A stretch of DNA of 64,000 bases from CAZMXP01 sp964570285 (GCA_964570285.1 CAZMXP010000016.1:16584-80583), one strand, 5' to 3'; shown: positions 12,909 to 21,670, numbered from the stretch's first letter. Numbers and translations: made by a program. Notes: generated by a model from the sequence alone, not told the origin.

Positions 12909-13160
12909 GCACGGGTTGTGGCTCCCCTGAGCAGCTCGACGGTGGCCTCGGTCAGGAGACCGCGGGAGTGGCGGGCGCCGGCCCTCGCCCACGCGACGAG
13001 CGCGAGGCGAACGATGGGGTCTCTCTCGACGGCGGCCTCGTCGCGCATCGCGACGGCGCGCTCGGCGACCTGACCAGCGAGGAAGGCACGGCGGAAGGCG
13101 CGCCGGAGGGGCTGGGGGAGTCCGTAGGTGCCGTGGCCTGTCGGCCCGTCATTATCGGAC
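12905..13160 (-). CDS. 3' part of the attP-spanning phage ORF (first gene of the rep operon)
   Basis: The coding frame runs from the attachment core through a helical region (LRRAFRRAFLAGQVAERAVA, then MRDEAAVERDPIVRLALVAW) to the stop at 12905. The only start inside the prophage is ATG at 13048, giving 47 aa, but good coding character extends upstream of it to the core. Joining 13145 to 1719, as in the circular phage, keeps the frame and adds 18 residues with a promoter, for 97 residues in total. In the lysogen the 5' end is missing. Function unknown. Confidence 0.55.
13146..13160. repeat. attR core, 15-bp direct repeat with a degenerate outer arm
   Basis: Same 15 bp as at 1719-1733. Here the adjoining 11 bp on the prophage side is GGCCTGTCGGC, unlike the dif arm GCACACCATAA, so this copy is only half a dif. 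The host side continues AA. The inferred host dif before integration was therefore GCACACCATAA, CCGTCA, TTATCGGACAA. Confidence 0.75.
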
Positions 13161-13247
13161 AAGCATGTGCCGCCACCCCGCCGGTGGATTTCCAGAATCG
13201 GGGGGTGCGGGGGGTACCGGGGGAGAGCGCTGTTAGGATCGGGCCTG

Positions 13248-15488
13248 ATGGCTGAGAGCGACCCCTTTTCCGGGCTCTCCGGACGGATCCGGGAGCAGTT
13301 CCAGGGCGAGCGCCGCATCCGGTCCTTCTGGGAGTACCTGGCCGAGGTTCGCGACCACCCGAGGCGGATGCTCCGGTCGGCCGCCCAGTACGCCCGGGAC
13401 ATGATCGAGCACTTCGGCAGCACGGAGGTGGAGAGCTTCGGGCAGAAGGTGACCCGCCACCGGCTCTTCGACGGCCTGCCCAAGGATCCCGAGCTCCAGC
13501 GGGTCGTCGGCCAGGAGCGATCCACCGACGCCATCTACCGGGCGATCCGCTCCTTCGCGAACGAGGGGCGCGCCGACAAGCTGATCCTGATGCACGGTCC
13601 CAACGGCTCCGCGAAGACCTCGATCGCGGACCTGCTGTTCAAGGGGCTCGAGGCCTACTCGGAGACGCCGGAGGGGGCGCTCTACCGGTTCGCCTGGGTC
13701 TTCCCCCGGCACGAGGTCGAAGGGTCGGGCCTCGGCTTCGGCAGCCCGCGCACCGCTCGCGAGGAGCTCGACACCTACGCCCACCTCGAACCGGAGGCGA
13801 TCGCGAGCACGCTCACGAGCGACCTCAAGACCAACCCCTTCTACCTCGTGCCGCGCGACCACCGAGAGCGGCTGCTGCACGAGTTCTGCGGCGGCACGCC
13901 GGACTTCGCGCACGCGCACCTGCTCCGGGGCGACATGGGCACGAAGAGCCGCGCGATCTACGAGGCGCTCCTGACGGCGCACCACGGCGACTGGCGCAAG
14001 GTGGTGCGCTACATCCGCGTCGTCCGCTTCACGATCAGCCGCCGCTACCGCGTCGGCGCGATCAGCATCGAGCCGCAGCAGGCGAACGTGGACGCGGAGA
14101 CGCGGCAGGTGACGGCGGACATGAACCTCGCCCACCTCCCGCCCGCGCTGCAGAACCTCCGGCTCTACGAGGTCGCGGGCGACCTCGTCGACGCCAACCG
14201 CGGCATGGTCGAGTACAGCGACATCCTCAAGCGCCCGATGGAGCTCAACAAGTACCTGCTGACGACCACCGAGAAGTCCACCGTCAGCATGCCCGGCGCG
14301 CTCGCCTACCTCGATCTCGTGATGATCGGGTCGGGCAACGAGAAGCACCTCGACGCGTTCAAGAACGACCCCAACTGGACCTCGTTCAAGGGGCGCATGG
14401 AGCTGGTCACCGTCCCCTACCTGCTCGAGTACGAGAAGGAGGCGGAGATCTACCGCGACCAGCTCGCCTCGATCGCCCGCCGCGCCGCGGTCGCCCCCCA
14501 CTCGGCCCGCGCCGCCGCCCTCTGGGCCGTGCTGACGCGGCTCTGGCGGCCCGACCCCGCGCACTACGAGGAGCCGCTGCGCTCGGTGATCCCGAAGCTG
14601 ACGCCGCTCGCGAAGGCCCTGCTCTACCAGGGGCGCGACGTCGGCGACGTGGAGAAGATCCCCGCGGCCGAGGCGAAGCTGCTGCGCGACAACCTCGCCG
14701 CGATCGCGGGCGAGTACCAGGACGGCGTCGTCTTCGAGGGGCGCTTCGGCGCCTCGGCCCGCGAGATGAAGACGATCCTGCTCGACGCCTCCTACCGCGC
14801 GCGCACGCGCTGCTACACCCCCATCGCGGTGCTGGCGGAACTCCGCACCCTCGTGAAGGACAAGACCGTCTACGACTTCCTCAAGCTCGAGCCGAAGGGG
14901 CGGTACAACAACGCCGCCCGCTTCGTCGAGGACGTCGAGCGCGTCGTCTGCCGCCTCGTCATCCGCGAGACGCGCGACGCGATGGCGCTCGTCGACGAGG
15001 GCGAGTTCGACCGCCGCTTCGAGGAGTACTTCGCCCACGCGATCGCCTACATCCGCGGCACGCGGGTCCACGACGCGCACACCGGCGAGTCGCGCGAACC
15101 CAGTCCGCAGGTGCTGCGCGGCGTCGAGGAGCTCGTCGACACCGACCGCGACGTGGACCTCTTCCGCAAGAACCTCATCGGCAAGATCGGCGCCTTCTCG
15201 GTCAACCATCCCGGCCAGCGCGTCAACTACCGCCAGCTCTTCCCCGACATCCTGCGGGCGCTGAAGGAGAACTTCTACGTGAGCCGCGAGGGCGCGATCC
15301 GGCAGGTCGAGGAGGACCTGCTGCTGGTCGGGACCCCGGGCTGGCCCTCGCTTCCCCGCGACCGGCAGGAGCGCGTGGAGCGCACGCTGGCGAACATGGA
15401 GTCGCGCTACGGCTACACGCGGGAGTGCGCGCTCGAGATGATCGGCCACAGCCTCAGGCGCGCGCGGGTGCCCGAGGAGCCAGCCTGA
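13248..15488 (+). CDS. prkA: PrkA-family AAA+ serine kinase/protease-like protein
   Basis: 746 aa. TAGGAT ends 8 nt before the ATG. The N-terminal PrkA AAA domain shows a P-loop LMHGPNGSAKTSIADLL (about residues 111-127); the C-terminal half carries the PrkA-specific region. PrkA proteins are associated with stress and sporulation or stationary phase; both kinase and protease activity have been described. Usual length is about 640-690 aa, so this one is slightly long. It is the first host gene right of the prophage, and the ATG is 88 nt from attR, so the promoter region survives integration. Confidence 0.85.
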   Translation: MAESDPFSGLSGRIREQFQGERRIRSFWEYLAEVRDHPRRMLRSAAQYARDMIEHFGSTEVESFGQKVTRHRLFDGLPKDPELQRVVGQERSTDAIYRAIRSFANEGRADKLILMHGPNGSAKTSIADLLFKGLEAYSETPEGALYRFAWVFPRHEVEGSGLGFGSPRTAREELDTYAHLEPEAIASTLTSDLKTNPFYLVPRDHRERLLHEFCGGTPDFAHAHLLRGDMGTKSRAIYEALLTAHHGDWRKVVRYIRVVRFTISRRYRVGAISIEPQQANVDAETRQVTADMNLAHLPPALQNLRLYEVAGDLVDANRGMVEYSDILKRPMELNKYLLTTTEKSTVSMPGALAYLDLVMIGSGNEKHLDAFKNDPNWTSFKGRMELVTVPYLLEYEKEAEIYRDQLASIARRAAVAPHSARAAALWAVLTRLWRPDPAHYEEPLRSVIPKLTPLAKALLYQGRDVGDVEKIPAAEAKLLRDNLAAIAGEYQDGVVFEGRFGASAREMKTILLDASYRARTRCYTPIAVLAELRTLVKDKTVYDFLKLEPKGRYNNAARFVEDVERVVCRLVIRETRDAMALVDEGEFDRRFEEYFAHAIAYIRGTRVHDAHTGESREPSPQVLRGVEELVDTDRDVDLFRKNLIGKIGAFSVNHPGQRVNYRQLFPDILRALKENFYVSREGAIRQVEEDLLLVGTPGWPSLPRDRQERVERTLANMESRYGYTRECALEMIGHSLRRARVPEEPA

Positions 15489-15936
15489 AGAGCAGCGCCA
15501 CGCCGAGCGCGAGCAGGGCGAACGTGGTCGCCGCGACGGCGAAGGCGCGGCGCGTCCGCCCCGCGATCCGCTCGCGCAGCCCGGCCTCGCGGCGCGCCCA
15601 CTCCACCCACTCCCCCCACCCGGCGGCCCGCGCCCGCTCCTCGGCCTCGCGATAGCGCCCGAGGCAGGAGAGCAGCCAGAGCTCGGTCCGGAGCCGCTCC
15701 GCGGGCGCGAGGCCGCTCTCGGCAAGGTGGCGGAGCCCCCGCTCCTCCTGCCCCGACCAGACGCAGAGGTCGCCGTACGTGACGACGAGCGACGGATGGT
15801 CGAGCTTGCCCTCGAGCAGCTGGAGCGCGACCTCGTACCCCTCTTCCTGCTGCACCTCGCGCACGCGCAGCCGCAGCTCCTCCGGATCGGACCATGCGGT
15901 CAGCGCGAAGAGGCCGAGCGCGAGCAGCCTCCTCAT
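15454..15936 (-). CDS. TPR-like protein with N-terminal signal and C-terminal TM helix
   Basis: 160 aa; ATG overlaps the upstream stop (ATGA). Signal-like N-terminus MRRLLALGLFALTAWS, two helical repeat-like units (EEGYEVALQLLEGKLDHPSL; RYREAEERARAAGWGEWVEW) and a C-terminal TM segment AVAATTFALLALGVALLF. Probably exported and anchored. It follows the spermidine-synthase-like gene in one operon and converges on prkA, overlapping its end by 35 nt. Confidence 0.6.
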   Translation of the reverse strand: MRRLLALGLFALTAWSDPEELRLRVREVQQEEGYEVALQLLEGKLDHPSLVVTYGDLCVWSGQEERGLRHLAESGLAPAERLRTELWLLSCLGRYREAEERARAAGWGEWVEWARREAGLRERIAGRTRRAFAVAATTFALLALGVALLFRLAPRAPARA

Positions 15937-17420
15937 TCGAGCCTCAGGTCGCGCATCGTCAGCGACTCGATCGGGCAGTAGTCGTCGGTCAGGACGGTGC
16001 CGCCGGGCCGGTGGAGCGCGAAGCTCCACGGCACGAGGAGGGGGGTGTCGGGGGGAGGAGGCGGCACCTTCCCGCGGCCGGCGACGAGCAGCACGTTGCT
16101 CTGCTCGTGCAGCGGCGCGCGGTAGACCGGCGAGCCGAAGCCCGCCGCCATCGTGTCCGCCAGCGCGCGGACGAGCGGGCCGCCGGGCCGCAGCGCGCCC
16201 AGGTTGACGAAGAGGAGCCCGTGCGGCTTCAGCCGCCGCTTCGCGAGCGCGAAGAACTCGCGCGTCGAAAGCGCCGCCGGCACGCTGACCTGCCGCGCGT
16301 AGGCGTCCAGCAGGATCGCGTCGTAGCTCCCCTCCGCGCTGCGGCGCAGGAAGGTGCGGCCGTCCTCGTGGAAGAGGTGGACCTTCGGGTGGTCGACGAG
16401 CCCCATCGCCCGCCGGGAGGCCTCGGTGACCGCGGGGTCGATCTCGACGGCGTCGATCTCGAGCCGGTCCGGGCCGTGGTGCCTCTGGAGCAGGCTCACC
16501 ATCGTGCCCGCGGCGTTGCCGACGATGCAGAGGCGCTGCGGCCCCCGCACCCCCACCCAGTCCGGCACCTTCACGAAGGCGTCGTAGTAGGCGCCCGTCG
16601 TCCCGGTGGACTCGTCGACCCTCATCGAGTGGTAGCTCCCCATGCACTCGTCGAAGGCGAGCCAGCGGACGACCTTCCCCGCGGCATCGGGAGGCCGGTC
16701 GACGACGCGGACGAGCTGGTAGGGGGACTCGATGGCGACGAGGAGGCGGCTCCCCTGCGGCGGCAGGCTCGCCCAGACGGGGGCGATCCCGAGCGGGACG
16801 AGCAGCAGCGCCGCGGCCAGCGGGCGGGCGAGGCCGAGCGCGCCGAGCAGCACGAGCAGCCCCGCGCCGCCGGTGATCGTCGCCCGGACGCCGACGGAGG
16901 GCACGAGCAGGTACTGCGTGACGAAGATGCCGGCGAGCGAGCCGACGGTGCCGATCGAGAAGACGAGCCCGCTCGCGCGCCCGACCGGCCAGTCCCGCGC
17001 CGCCTGCTTGACGAGCAGAGGCGTCGCCATGCCGAGGGCGACGAGCGGGGGGCCGAAGAGCAGCAGCGTCGCGGCGAGCGACTGCGCGATGAAGGCGTCG
17101 AGCCCGGCGTCCTGCGGGTACTCCTCGGGCCCGCTCAGCCACGCGCAGACCGACGGGCCGAGGATGCCGACCAGCAGCGCATAGAGGCCGCCCGCGGCGA
17201 TCACGACGAAGAGCGGCCGCGTCGACGACGTCGCATCGGCCCACCGCCCCCCCACCGCGTAGCCGGTGGCCAGCGCCGCGAGGATGACGCCGATCACGTT
17301 CGCCCAGACGTAGGTGGTCTGGCCGAAGTAGGCGCGAAAGAGGTTGGGCGCCGCGAATTCGAAGACGGTCACCGCGCCCCCGGTGAGAAAGGCGAGGGCC
17401 GGATAGCGCCAGCGCCTCAC
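15933..17420 (-). CDS. Membrane-fused spermidine-synthase-like protein
   Basis: 495 aa, GTG start in a GTGA overlap. The first about 220 residues contain several TM helices (ALAFLTGGAVTVFEFAA; ANVIGVILAALATGYAVGG and others). The C-terminal half is a Rossmann methyltransferase-like domain: LCIVGNAAGTMVSLL, DAVEIDPAVTEASRR, VHLFHEDGRTFLRR, YDAILLDAY. Fused proteins of this kind are annotated as spermidine synthases, but aminopropyl transfer is rarely proven. Located in the inner membrane. Confidence 0.75.
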   Translation of the reverse strand: MRRWRYPALAFLTGGAVTVFEFAAPNLFRAYFGQTTYVWANVIGVILAALATGYAVGGRWADATSSTRPLFVVIAAGGLYALLVGILGPSVCAWLSGPEEYPQDAGLDAFIAQSLAATLLLFGPPLVALGMATPLLVKQAARDWPVGRASGLVFSIGTVGSLAGIFVTQYLLVPSVGVRATITGGAGLLVLLGALGLARPLAAALLLVPLGIAPVWASLPPQGSRLLVAIESPYQLVRVVDRPPDAAGKVVRWLAFDECMGSYHSMRVDESTGTTGAYYDAFVKVPDWVGVRGPQRLCIVGNAAGTMVSLLQRHHGPDRLEIDAVEIDPAVTEASRRAMGLVDHPKVHLFHEDGRTFLRRSAEGSYDAILLDAYARQVSVPAALSTREFFALAKRRLKPHGLLFVNLGALRPGGPLVRALADTMAAGFGSPVYRAPLHEQSNVLLVAGRGKVPPPPPDTPLLVPWSFALHRPGGTVLTDDYCPIESLTMRDLRLE

Positions 17421-19084
17421 GGGTGGTCGCGGGCGGGCTCCCCGATGCTGCCGTCCTTCGTGCCGTCCCCGCCGGGCGGGGGCTTGTCTCCCGCCTCGGC
17501 GCCAGCCGGCGGCGGCTGCGGATTCTCGCCCGATCCCTCGGCGGGCGGGGGCGGCGGGGGCGGACTGAACTGCGGCTTGTGCTCGAAGTCGCAGTCGAGT
17601 TCGGCGACCAGCGGCAGCATGAAGAAGCGGCGCGGCAACACGCGCTGCTCGAAGAGCTCCCAGTTGCGCTCGATCTTGACCTTGTCGTGGACGACCTTGC
17701 CGTTCACGACGACGGTGACGGGCAGGTCGAGGTCGACGAGGCCGTCGCTCAGCCTCAGCCGGAAGGACTCGGCCTCGGTGATCTCGAGGTGGATGACGTT
17801 CTGGGGGCTCTCCTTGCCCTCGGCATCGGTGTAGGCCTCGCGGAGCACGCGCATGTGCACCGAGCCCGCCTTCGCCGACAGCGGCTGCTTGCGCGCCTCG
17901 TCGTTGGTGTCGAAATGGTAGCTGGCGCGGGTGAGTTCGTGCGGCGGCGGGGCCGCCATGTCCGCGTTGAAGAAGCGCCAGCGGAACTCGGTGCGCGCGA
18001 AGGGGCTCTTGTGCTTGCCCATGAACTCCGAGACCTTCTGCGGGTCGGCCTGCAGCGCCCCGGTCGCGTCGCGCGGCACCTTGAAGACGAGCAGGTTCTC
18101 GAGCTTGCCCGCCTTCTGGTACGCCTGCGTCAGCCAGTCGGAGACCACGCTGCCGACCTCGGCCCACGTCTTCTCGTCGGCGATGTAGACCAACGGAAGC
18201 CCGTTGAGGTTCTCGATCATGAACGCCTCTTCCGGGGGCAGGAAGGGCTTGCGGTCATCCTCGCGGTCCCGCAGCACGACGCCGGTGAAGATCAGCCCCT
18301 GCTCGCAGGCGAGCCGCAGCGCCGAGCCCTGCAGGTCGAGCCAGACCCGGTGCCAGTCGCTGCGGTAGGCGGAGAGCGCGTGGCCGAGCGCCAGGAAGAG
18401 CGCCTGCCGCTCCTCGTACTGCCGCTCGTCCGTCTGGCTCACCTTGTAGTTGAAGCCGTTCGGCGTCCCGGTGGGCGCGACGACGAGGTACTCCTCGCCG
18501 AGCACGTTGTTGTAGTAGTAGTCGTGGATGACCTGCCGGCTCCGCTCGGGAAAGGTCTTCGTGCTCCCGCGGAAGGCGGGGTGCTTGATGTCGATCACGC
18601 GACCGTGCAGCGCGATGACGACGGGGGTACGCGTGTCGGTCTTCTGGTTGTAGTTCTTGGGGACGAGCGTGCTGTACTCGAAGTTCCCGCGCGCGACGCC
18701 GGCGGTCTTGACCGACGAGTACTCGATCCTGCCCTTGGCCGGCGTCGAGAGGGACGAGGCGCGTCCCCGATCGAGGACCTCGATGACCACGCCGGGGAAC
18801 TTCCGCAGGTCCTGCCCCGCCGAGTCCTTCGTCGCGTCGAGCCAGTCGCGGAAGGCCTTCATCGCGGCGGCCTTCTTCGGGCCGGCATTCGACTTGCCCG
18901 CGTCGACCTCCCCCTCCCACTTGAAGAACTCCCCGGCGAGCTTGATCCCCTCCTTCAGCGCCTTCGCACCGGCTCCCTCGGCGGAGAGGGACTCGAAGGT
19001 AACGCCCTCCGCCCGGCACTCCCGGAGGGCCGGGATCGTCAGCAGCACCAGGAGGGGCGTCAGAAGGGTCCAAGAGGGTCGCAT
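17417..19084 (-). CDS. Secreted alpha/beta-hydrolase-like protein
   Basis: 555 aa. ATG preceded by GGAGAG. Signal peptide MRPSWTLLTPLLVLLTIPALRECRA. The middle shows TPVVIALHGRV, a typical oxyanion-region segment of esterases, and YLVVAPTGTPNGFN, but the nucleophile GxSxG is replaced by DLQGSALRLA (about residue 255), so activity is uncertain. The end is Pro/Gly-rich. It precedes the membrane methyltransferase-like gene in the operon. Substrate unknown. Confidence 0.5.
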   Translation of the reverse strand: MRPSWTLLTPLLVLLTIPALRECRAEGVTFESLSAEGAGAKALKEGIKLAGEFFKWEGEVDAGKSNAGPKKAAAMKAFRDWLDATKDSAGQDLRKFPGVVIEVLDRGRASSLSTPAKGRIEYSSVKTAGVARGNFEYSTLVPKNYNQKTDTRTPVVIALHGRVIDIKHPAFRGSTKTFPERSRQVIHDYYYNNVLGEEYLVVAPTGTPNGFNYKVSQTDERQYEERQALFLALGHALSAYRSDWHRVWLDLQGSALRLACEQGLIFTGVVLRDREDDRKPFLPPEEAFMIENLNGLPLVYIADEKTWAEVGSVVSDWLTQAYQKAGKLENLLVFKVPRDATGALQADPQKVSEFMGKHKSPFARTEFRWRFFNADMAAPPPHELTRASYHFDTNDEARKQPLSAKAGSVHMRVLREAYTDAEGKESPQNVIHLEITEAESFRLRLSDGLVDLDLPVTVVVNGKVVHDKVKIERNWELFEQRVLPRRFFMLPLVAELDCDFEHKPQFSPPPPPPPAEGSGENPQPPPAGAEAGDKPPPGGDGTKDGSIGEPARDHP

Positions 19085-19185
19085 CGGCACACTCTCCTCA
19101 CCGGGAGGGCAAAAGGCAGTTCTCGCAGGCCCTGGCCCGGGCCAACGACCCTGATTCTCGCACATGACGGGCCATCGGTCATGCC

Positions 19186-20550
19186 CTATCCTCGAAACGC
19201 CGCCGGGCACCACGAGAGGCGGTCGACAAACCATGTCCAGCGGGCGACCTGCCCGGGGCTGCCACCGGGCCCCCGGACGATCGCTAGCGCGCGGGTCGCG
19301 TACTCGCGGGCGAGCCCCTCCTCCCCGCTCTCCCACGCCGTCGTGAAGAGGTTCTCGAGGGCGTTCAGGTCGCGGGGGCGGACCTCGAGGGCGCGGCGCC
19401 AGAGGGCGATGGCCTGCGCGCGGTTGCCGAGACCGTCCTCGAGGATGCCGAAGTCGACGAGGCAGTCCGCGCTGAAAGGGTCGGACTCCAGCAGCCTCTC
19501 GAAGACCTGCCGCGCCTCCTCGTGATGGCCGAGCCTCCGCGCCATCGCGCAGAAGTTGAGCGACGTCGGTTCGTCCTCCGGATCGATCCGGATCATCACG
19601 CGCAGGATCTGATAGGCCCGCTCGACCTTCGCGTTGGTCGCGGCGTACCAGGAGAGCGTGTAGAGCGCCTGCCAGGCGACCGCATCGCCCGGATCCGAAT
19701 CGAGCAGTTCGCGCGCGACCCGCTCCGATTCGAGCAGCGCGGCCTCGTTCTGCCGGCGGATCCCGAGCCGCGCAAGCACGGCGGCGAGGCGGCCGCGGGC
19801 GGCGCGCTGGTCGGGGAGCAGTTCCGCCACGCGGCGCAGGTCGGCCGCGGCGTTCTCGTCCTGCTGCAGCGCGTCGCGCGCGTAGCCCCGGTAGAGCAGC
19901 AGCCAGGCGTTCTCCGGCTCGTCCGCGACGCGCGCGTCGAGCCACTGCAGGAGCCGCCCCCCGCGCCCCGCCGCGAGCCCGGTGCGGTAGGCGGCCACGA
20001 GGTCGCGGCGCGCGATCGCCTCCTCCAGCGCCTCCGCATAGGCGGTGCGCGCCTCGTCGGGCCGCCCGAGGCCGGCGTAGCACCCCGCGATGTTCTCCAG
20101 CACCCGGAGACGCTCGGATGCCGGCGGGGAGGCCGCGCGGTAGGTGGCGAGCGCGCTCTCGAAGTCGCCCCGGGCATGCTGGATGTCGGCAAGGAGCAGG
20201 GCATCGTTCGCGCGCCTCGCGAACCGGAGAGCGTCGTCGAGATAGGCCTGGGCGAAGGGGCCCTCGGCGCTGCCCCAGCAGGCGTAGGCCGCGTCGCGGG
20301 CGAGGGCGGCATCGTCCGGCCGGGCGGCCGCCGCCGCGAGCAGCGGCTCCACGGCGGCCTCGTACCGGCGCAGCCGCAGCAGGGCCCGCCCCTGCACGAC
20401 GAGCACCCCGGTCGAGACGCTCTCGGTCCGGACCAGGTCCCCGAGGAGGGCAAGCGCCTCCTCGGCCTTGCCTGCGGCGAGCGCCTCTTCCGCCGCCTTC
20501 AGGTCTCCCGGCGGCAGAAGCAACATGAGCAGCAGGATGCTAGCGGCCAT
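19186..20550 (-). CDS. Secreted TPR-repeat protein
   Basis: 454 aa. Hydrophobic start AASILLLMLLLPPG acts as signal or anchor. At least eight TPR-like units follow, for example AEEALAAGKAEEALALLGDL, GRALLRLRRYEAAVEPLL, IAGCYAGLGRPDEARTAYAEAL and FCAMARRLGHHEEARQVFERL. It overlaps the cytochrome gene by 11 nt and is probably co-expressed, so it may assist assembly of the multiheme complex. Binding partner unknown. Confidence 0.7.
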   Translation of the reverse strand: MAASILLLMLLLPPGDLKAAEEALAAGKAEEALALLGDLVRTESVSTGVLVVQGRALLRLRRYEAAVEPLLAAAAARPDDAALARDAAYACWGSAEGPFAQAYLDDALRFARRANDALLLADIQHARGDFESALATYRAASPPASERLRVLENIAGCYAGLGRPDEARTAYAEALEEAIARRDLVAAYRTGLAAGRGGRLLQWLDARVADEPENAWLLLYRGYARDALQQDENAAADLRRVAELLPDQRAARGRLAAVLARLGIRRQNEAALLESERVARELLDSDPGDAVAWQALYTLSWYAATNAKVERAYQILRVMIRIDPEDEPTSLNFCAMARRLGHHEEARQVFERLLESDPFSADCLVDFGILEDGLGNRAQAIALWRRALEVRPRDLNALENLFTTAWESGEEGLAREYATRALAIVRGPGGSPGQVARWTWFVDRLSWCPAAFRG

Positions 20551-21670
20551 CGATGGGCACCTTCACTTCCTGCACGAGGGTCCCCTTCTGCATCGGCCAT
20601 CCCGTGCGCAGCAGGTAGTAGAGCGAGAGCCTCGCGTAGCCCCCCTTCGCGAGCGGAGGGATCTCGATCGAACTCTCCCGCCACGGGTCCTTGCCGAGCG
20701 TGCCGACCGGGTCGATCTGCGTCGGCTCGCGCTGCTCCTGGCGGTAGAAGAGGCGGATCAGGTCCATCTCGAACTCCACCTGCGGCCCGCGCTCCGTCTC
20801 GACCGGGACCGGCTGGTCGAAGGAATCGTAGAAGGTGACCATCAGGTGGATCGCTCGGTGGCGCGCGTCGGTCGGGATCTTGTGGCCCGCGCCGCGGTTG
20901 ATGACGCGGGCGACGATCCTCTCCCCCTCGCGGCGCGCCTCGACGGCCATCCCCTCCTTCAGCGTCTCCGGGGAGTGGCCGCCGGGGAAGCGGTGCACGC
21001 GGCGCGGGCGCGGCTTGCCGCCGTTCGCGATCGGGCCGATGACCTCCGCCATGTGGCAGGAGAGGCAGGTCTTGCCCTCCCGCGCGTACGCACTGCCGGC
21101 GAACTCGTCGCAGGTGCCGTGCAGGTTGTGGCAGACGCCGCAGAACTTGCTTGTCGCCTCCTGCCGCGAGCCGTGGGGGTAGTTGGGGTCGTGCAGCGGC
21201 CCGCAGTCGGCGGTGCACTCGGGCGTGTCGGTCGGGTCCTCGATCGGCCCGACGACGTTCTCGCCGCGCTTGTGGCAGGTGAGGCAGGTGATGCCCAGCT
21301 CGCGGAAGTTCGCCCGCGTCTCCGCCGGCGAGCCGAGCCCGGTCTCGAGGATCGGCCGCGGCGCATGGCAGGCGAAGCAGTTCGGGTCGGTGTGGTTGAG
21401 CGACAGCTCCGTATAGAGCTCCCCCACCCAGGCCTGCCGGTGGCGGTCCTGCCGCCACTCCTCGTAGATCTCCGTGTGACACTTCGCGCAGCTCTCGTCG
21501 CTGTCGAGCACGCCGGGCTTGGCCGGAGGTCCCGTCTCGACCGGCGCCGCCTCCGCCCCTTTCGAGGGGGCGGGGTCGGAAGACACCTGCTCCGGCAGGA
21601 GGGCGGAAACGAAGAGCGCGGCGCCCGCGAGAAGGGCCAGGGCAATGCCGACGCGTGCTGCGAGACTCAT
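20540..21670 (-). CDS. Pentaheme cytochrome c (cytochrome c554-like)
   Basis: 376 aa. N-terminal signal anchor LAARVGIALALLAGAALFVSALL. Five heme-binding motifs: CAKCH, CFACH, CLTCH, CGVCH and CLSCH, so five c-type hemes. A beta-rich C-terminal domain (about residues 235-376) without hemes follows. Located in the periplasm, it would carry or exchange electrons; the donor is unknown. Flanked by an ABC ATPase upstream (ATGA overlap) and a TPR protein downstream. Confidence 0.8.
   Translation of the reverse strand: MSLAARVGIALALLAGAALFVSALLPEQVSSDPAPSKGAEAAPVETGPPAKPGVLDSDESCAKCHTEIYEEWRQDRHRQAWVGELYTELSLNHTDPNCFACHAPRPILETGLGSPAETRANFRELGITCLTCHKRGENVVGPIEDPTDTPECTADCGPLHDPNYPHGSRQEATSKFCGVCHNLHGTCDEFAGSAYAREGKTCLSCHMAEVIGPIANGGKPRPRRVHRFPGGHSPETLKEGMAVEARREGERIVARVINRGAGHKIPTDARHRAIHLMVTFYDSFDQPVPVETERGPQVEFEMDLIRLFYRQEQREPTQIDPVGTLGKDPWRESSIEIPPLAKGGYARLSLYYLLRTGWPMQKGTLVQEVKVPIDGR

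Larger units (their letters stand above)
1719..13160. mobile_element. Xer-integrated prophage of a tailless, membrane-containing icosahedral virus (candidate)
   Basis: An 11,427-bp unit bounded by a 15-bp direct repeat at a dif-like site. Content: about 20 small overlapping plus-strand genes including a capsid candidate, a second beta-rich protein, several single-TM proteins, an Arg-rich peptide, a HerA/FtsK-type ATPase and virion-surface-like proteins; and a minus-strand block with an HUH Rep. No integrase, terminase, portal or tail genes are seen. Size, Rep type and ATPase resemble corticovirus PM2 (about 10 kb circular dsDNA) and, for the Rep and genome size, FLiP. The flanking genes are ordinary housekeeping genes. 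The capsid assignment rests on order, length and composition, not on a database match. Confidence 0.8.

Noticed and set aside
1719..13160. Filamentous phage (inovirus), suggested by dif integration, HUH Rep, a P-loop ATPase and small TM proteins
   Set aside because: The ATPase has no TM helix and resembles HerA/FtsK motors rather than Zot, no signal-peptide coat protein is seen, and two large beta-rich proteins plus a Gp80-like protein do not fit. It stays the main alternative.
1719..13160. Tailed prophage remnant
   Set aside because: No terminase, portal, tape-measure, tail or integrase genes; the size is complete between att repeats and the genes are intact.
12905..13534. A 209-residue minus-strand protein reaching into prkA
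   Set aside because: The part inside prkA is antisense shadow; real coding character stops at the attachment core, and the circular junction explains it better.
13233..15725. Long antisense frame opposite prkA, and similar frames opposite other genes
   Set aside because: Typical mirror frames of high-GC genes, with Arg/Gly/Leu-rich composition and no motifs.
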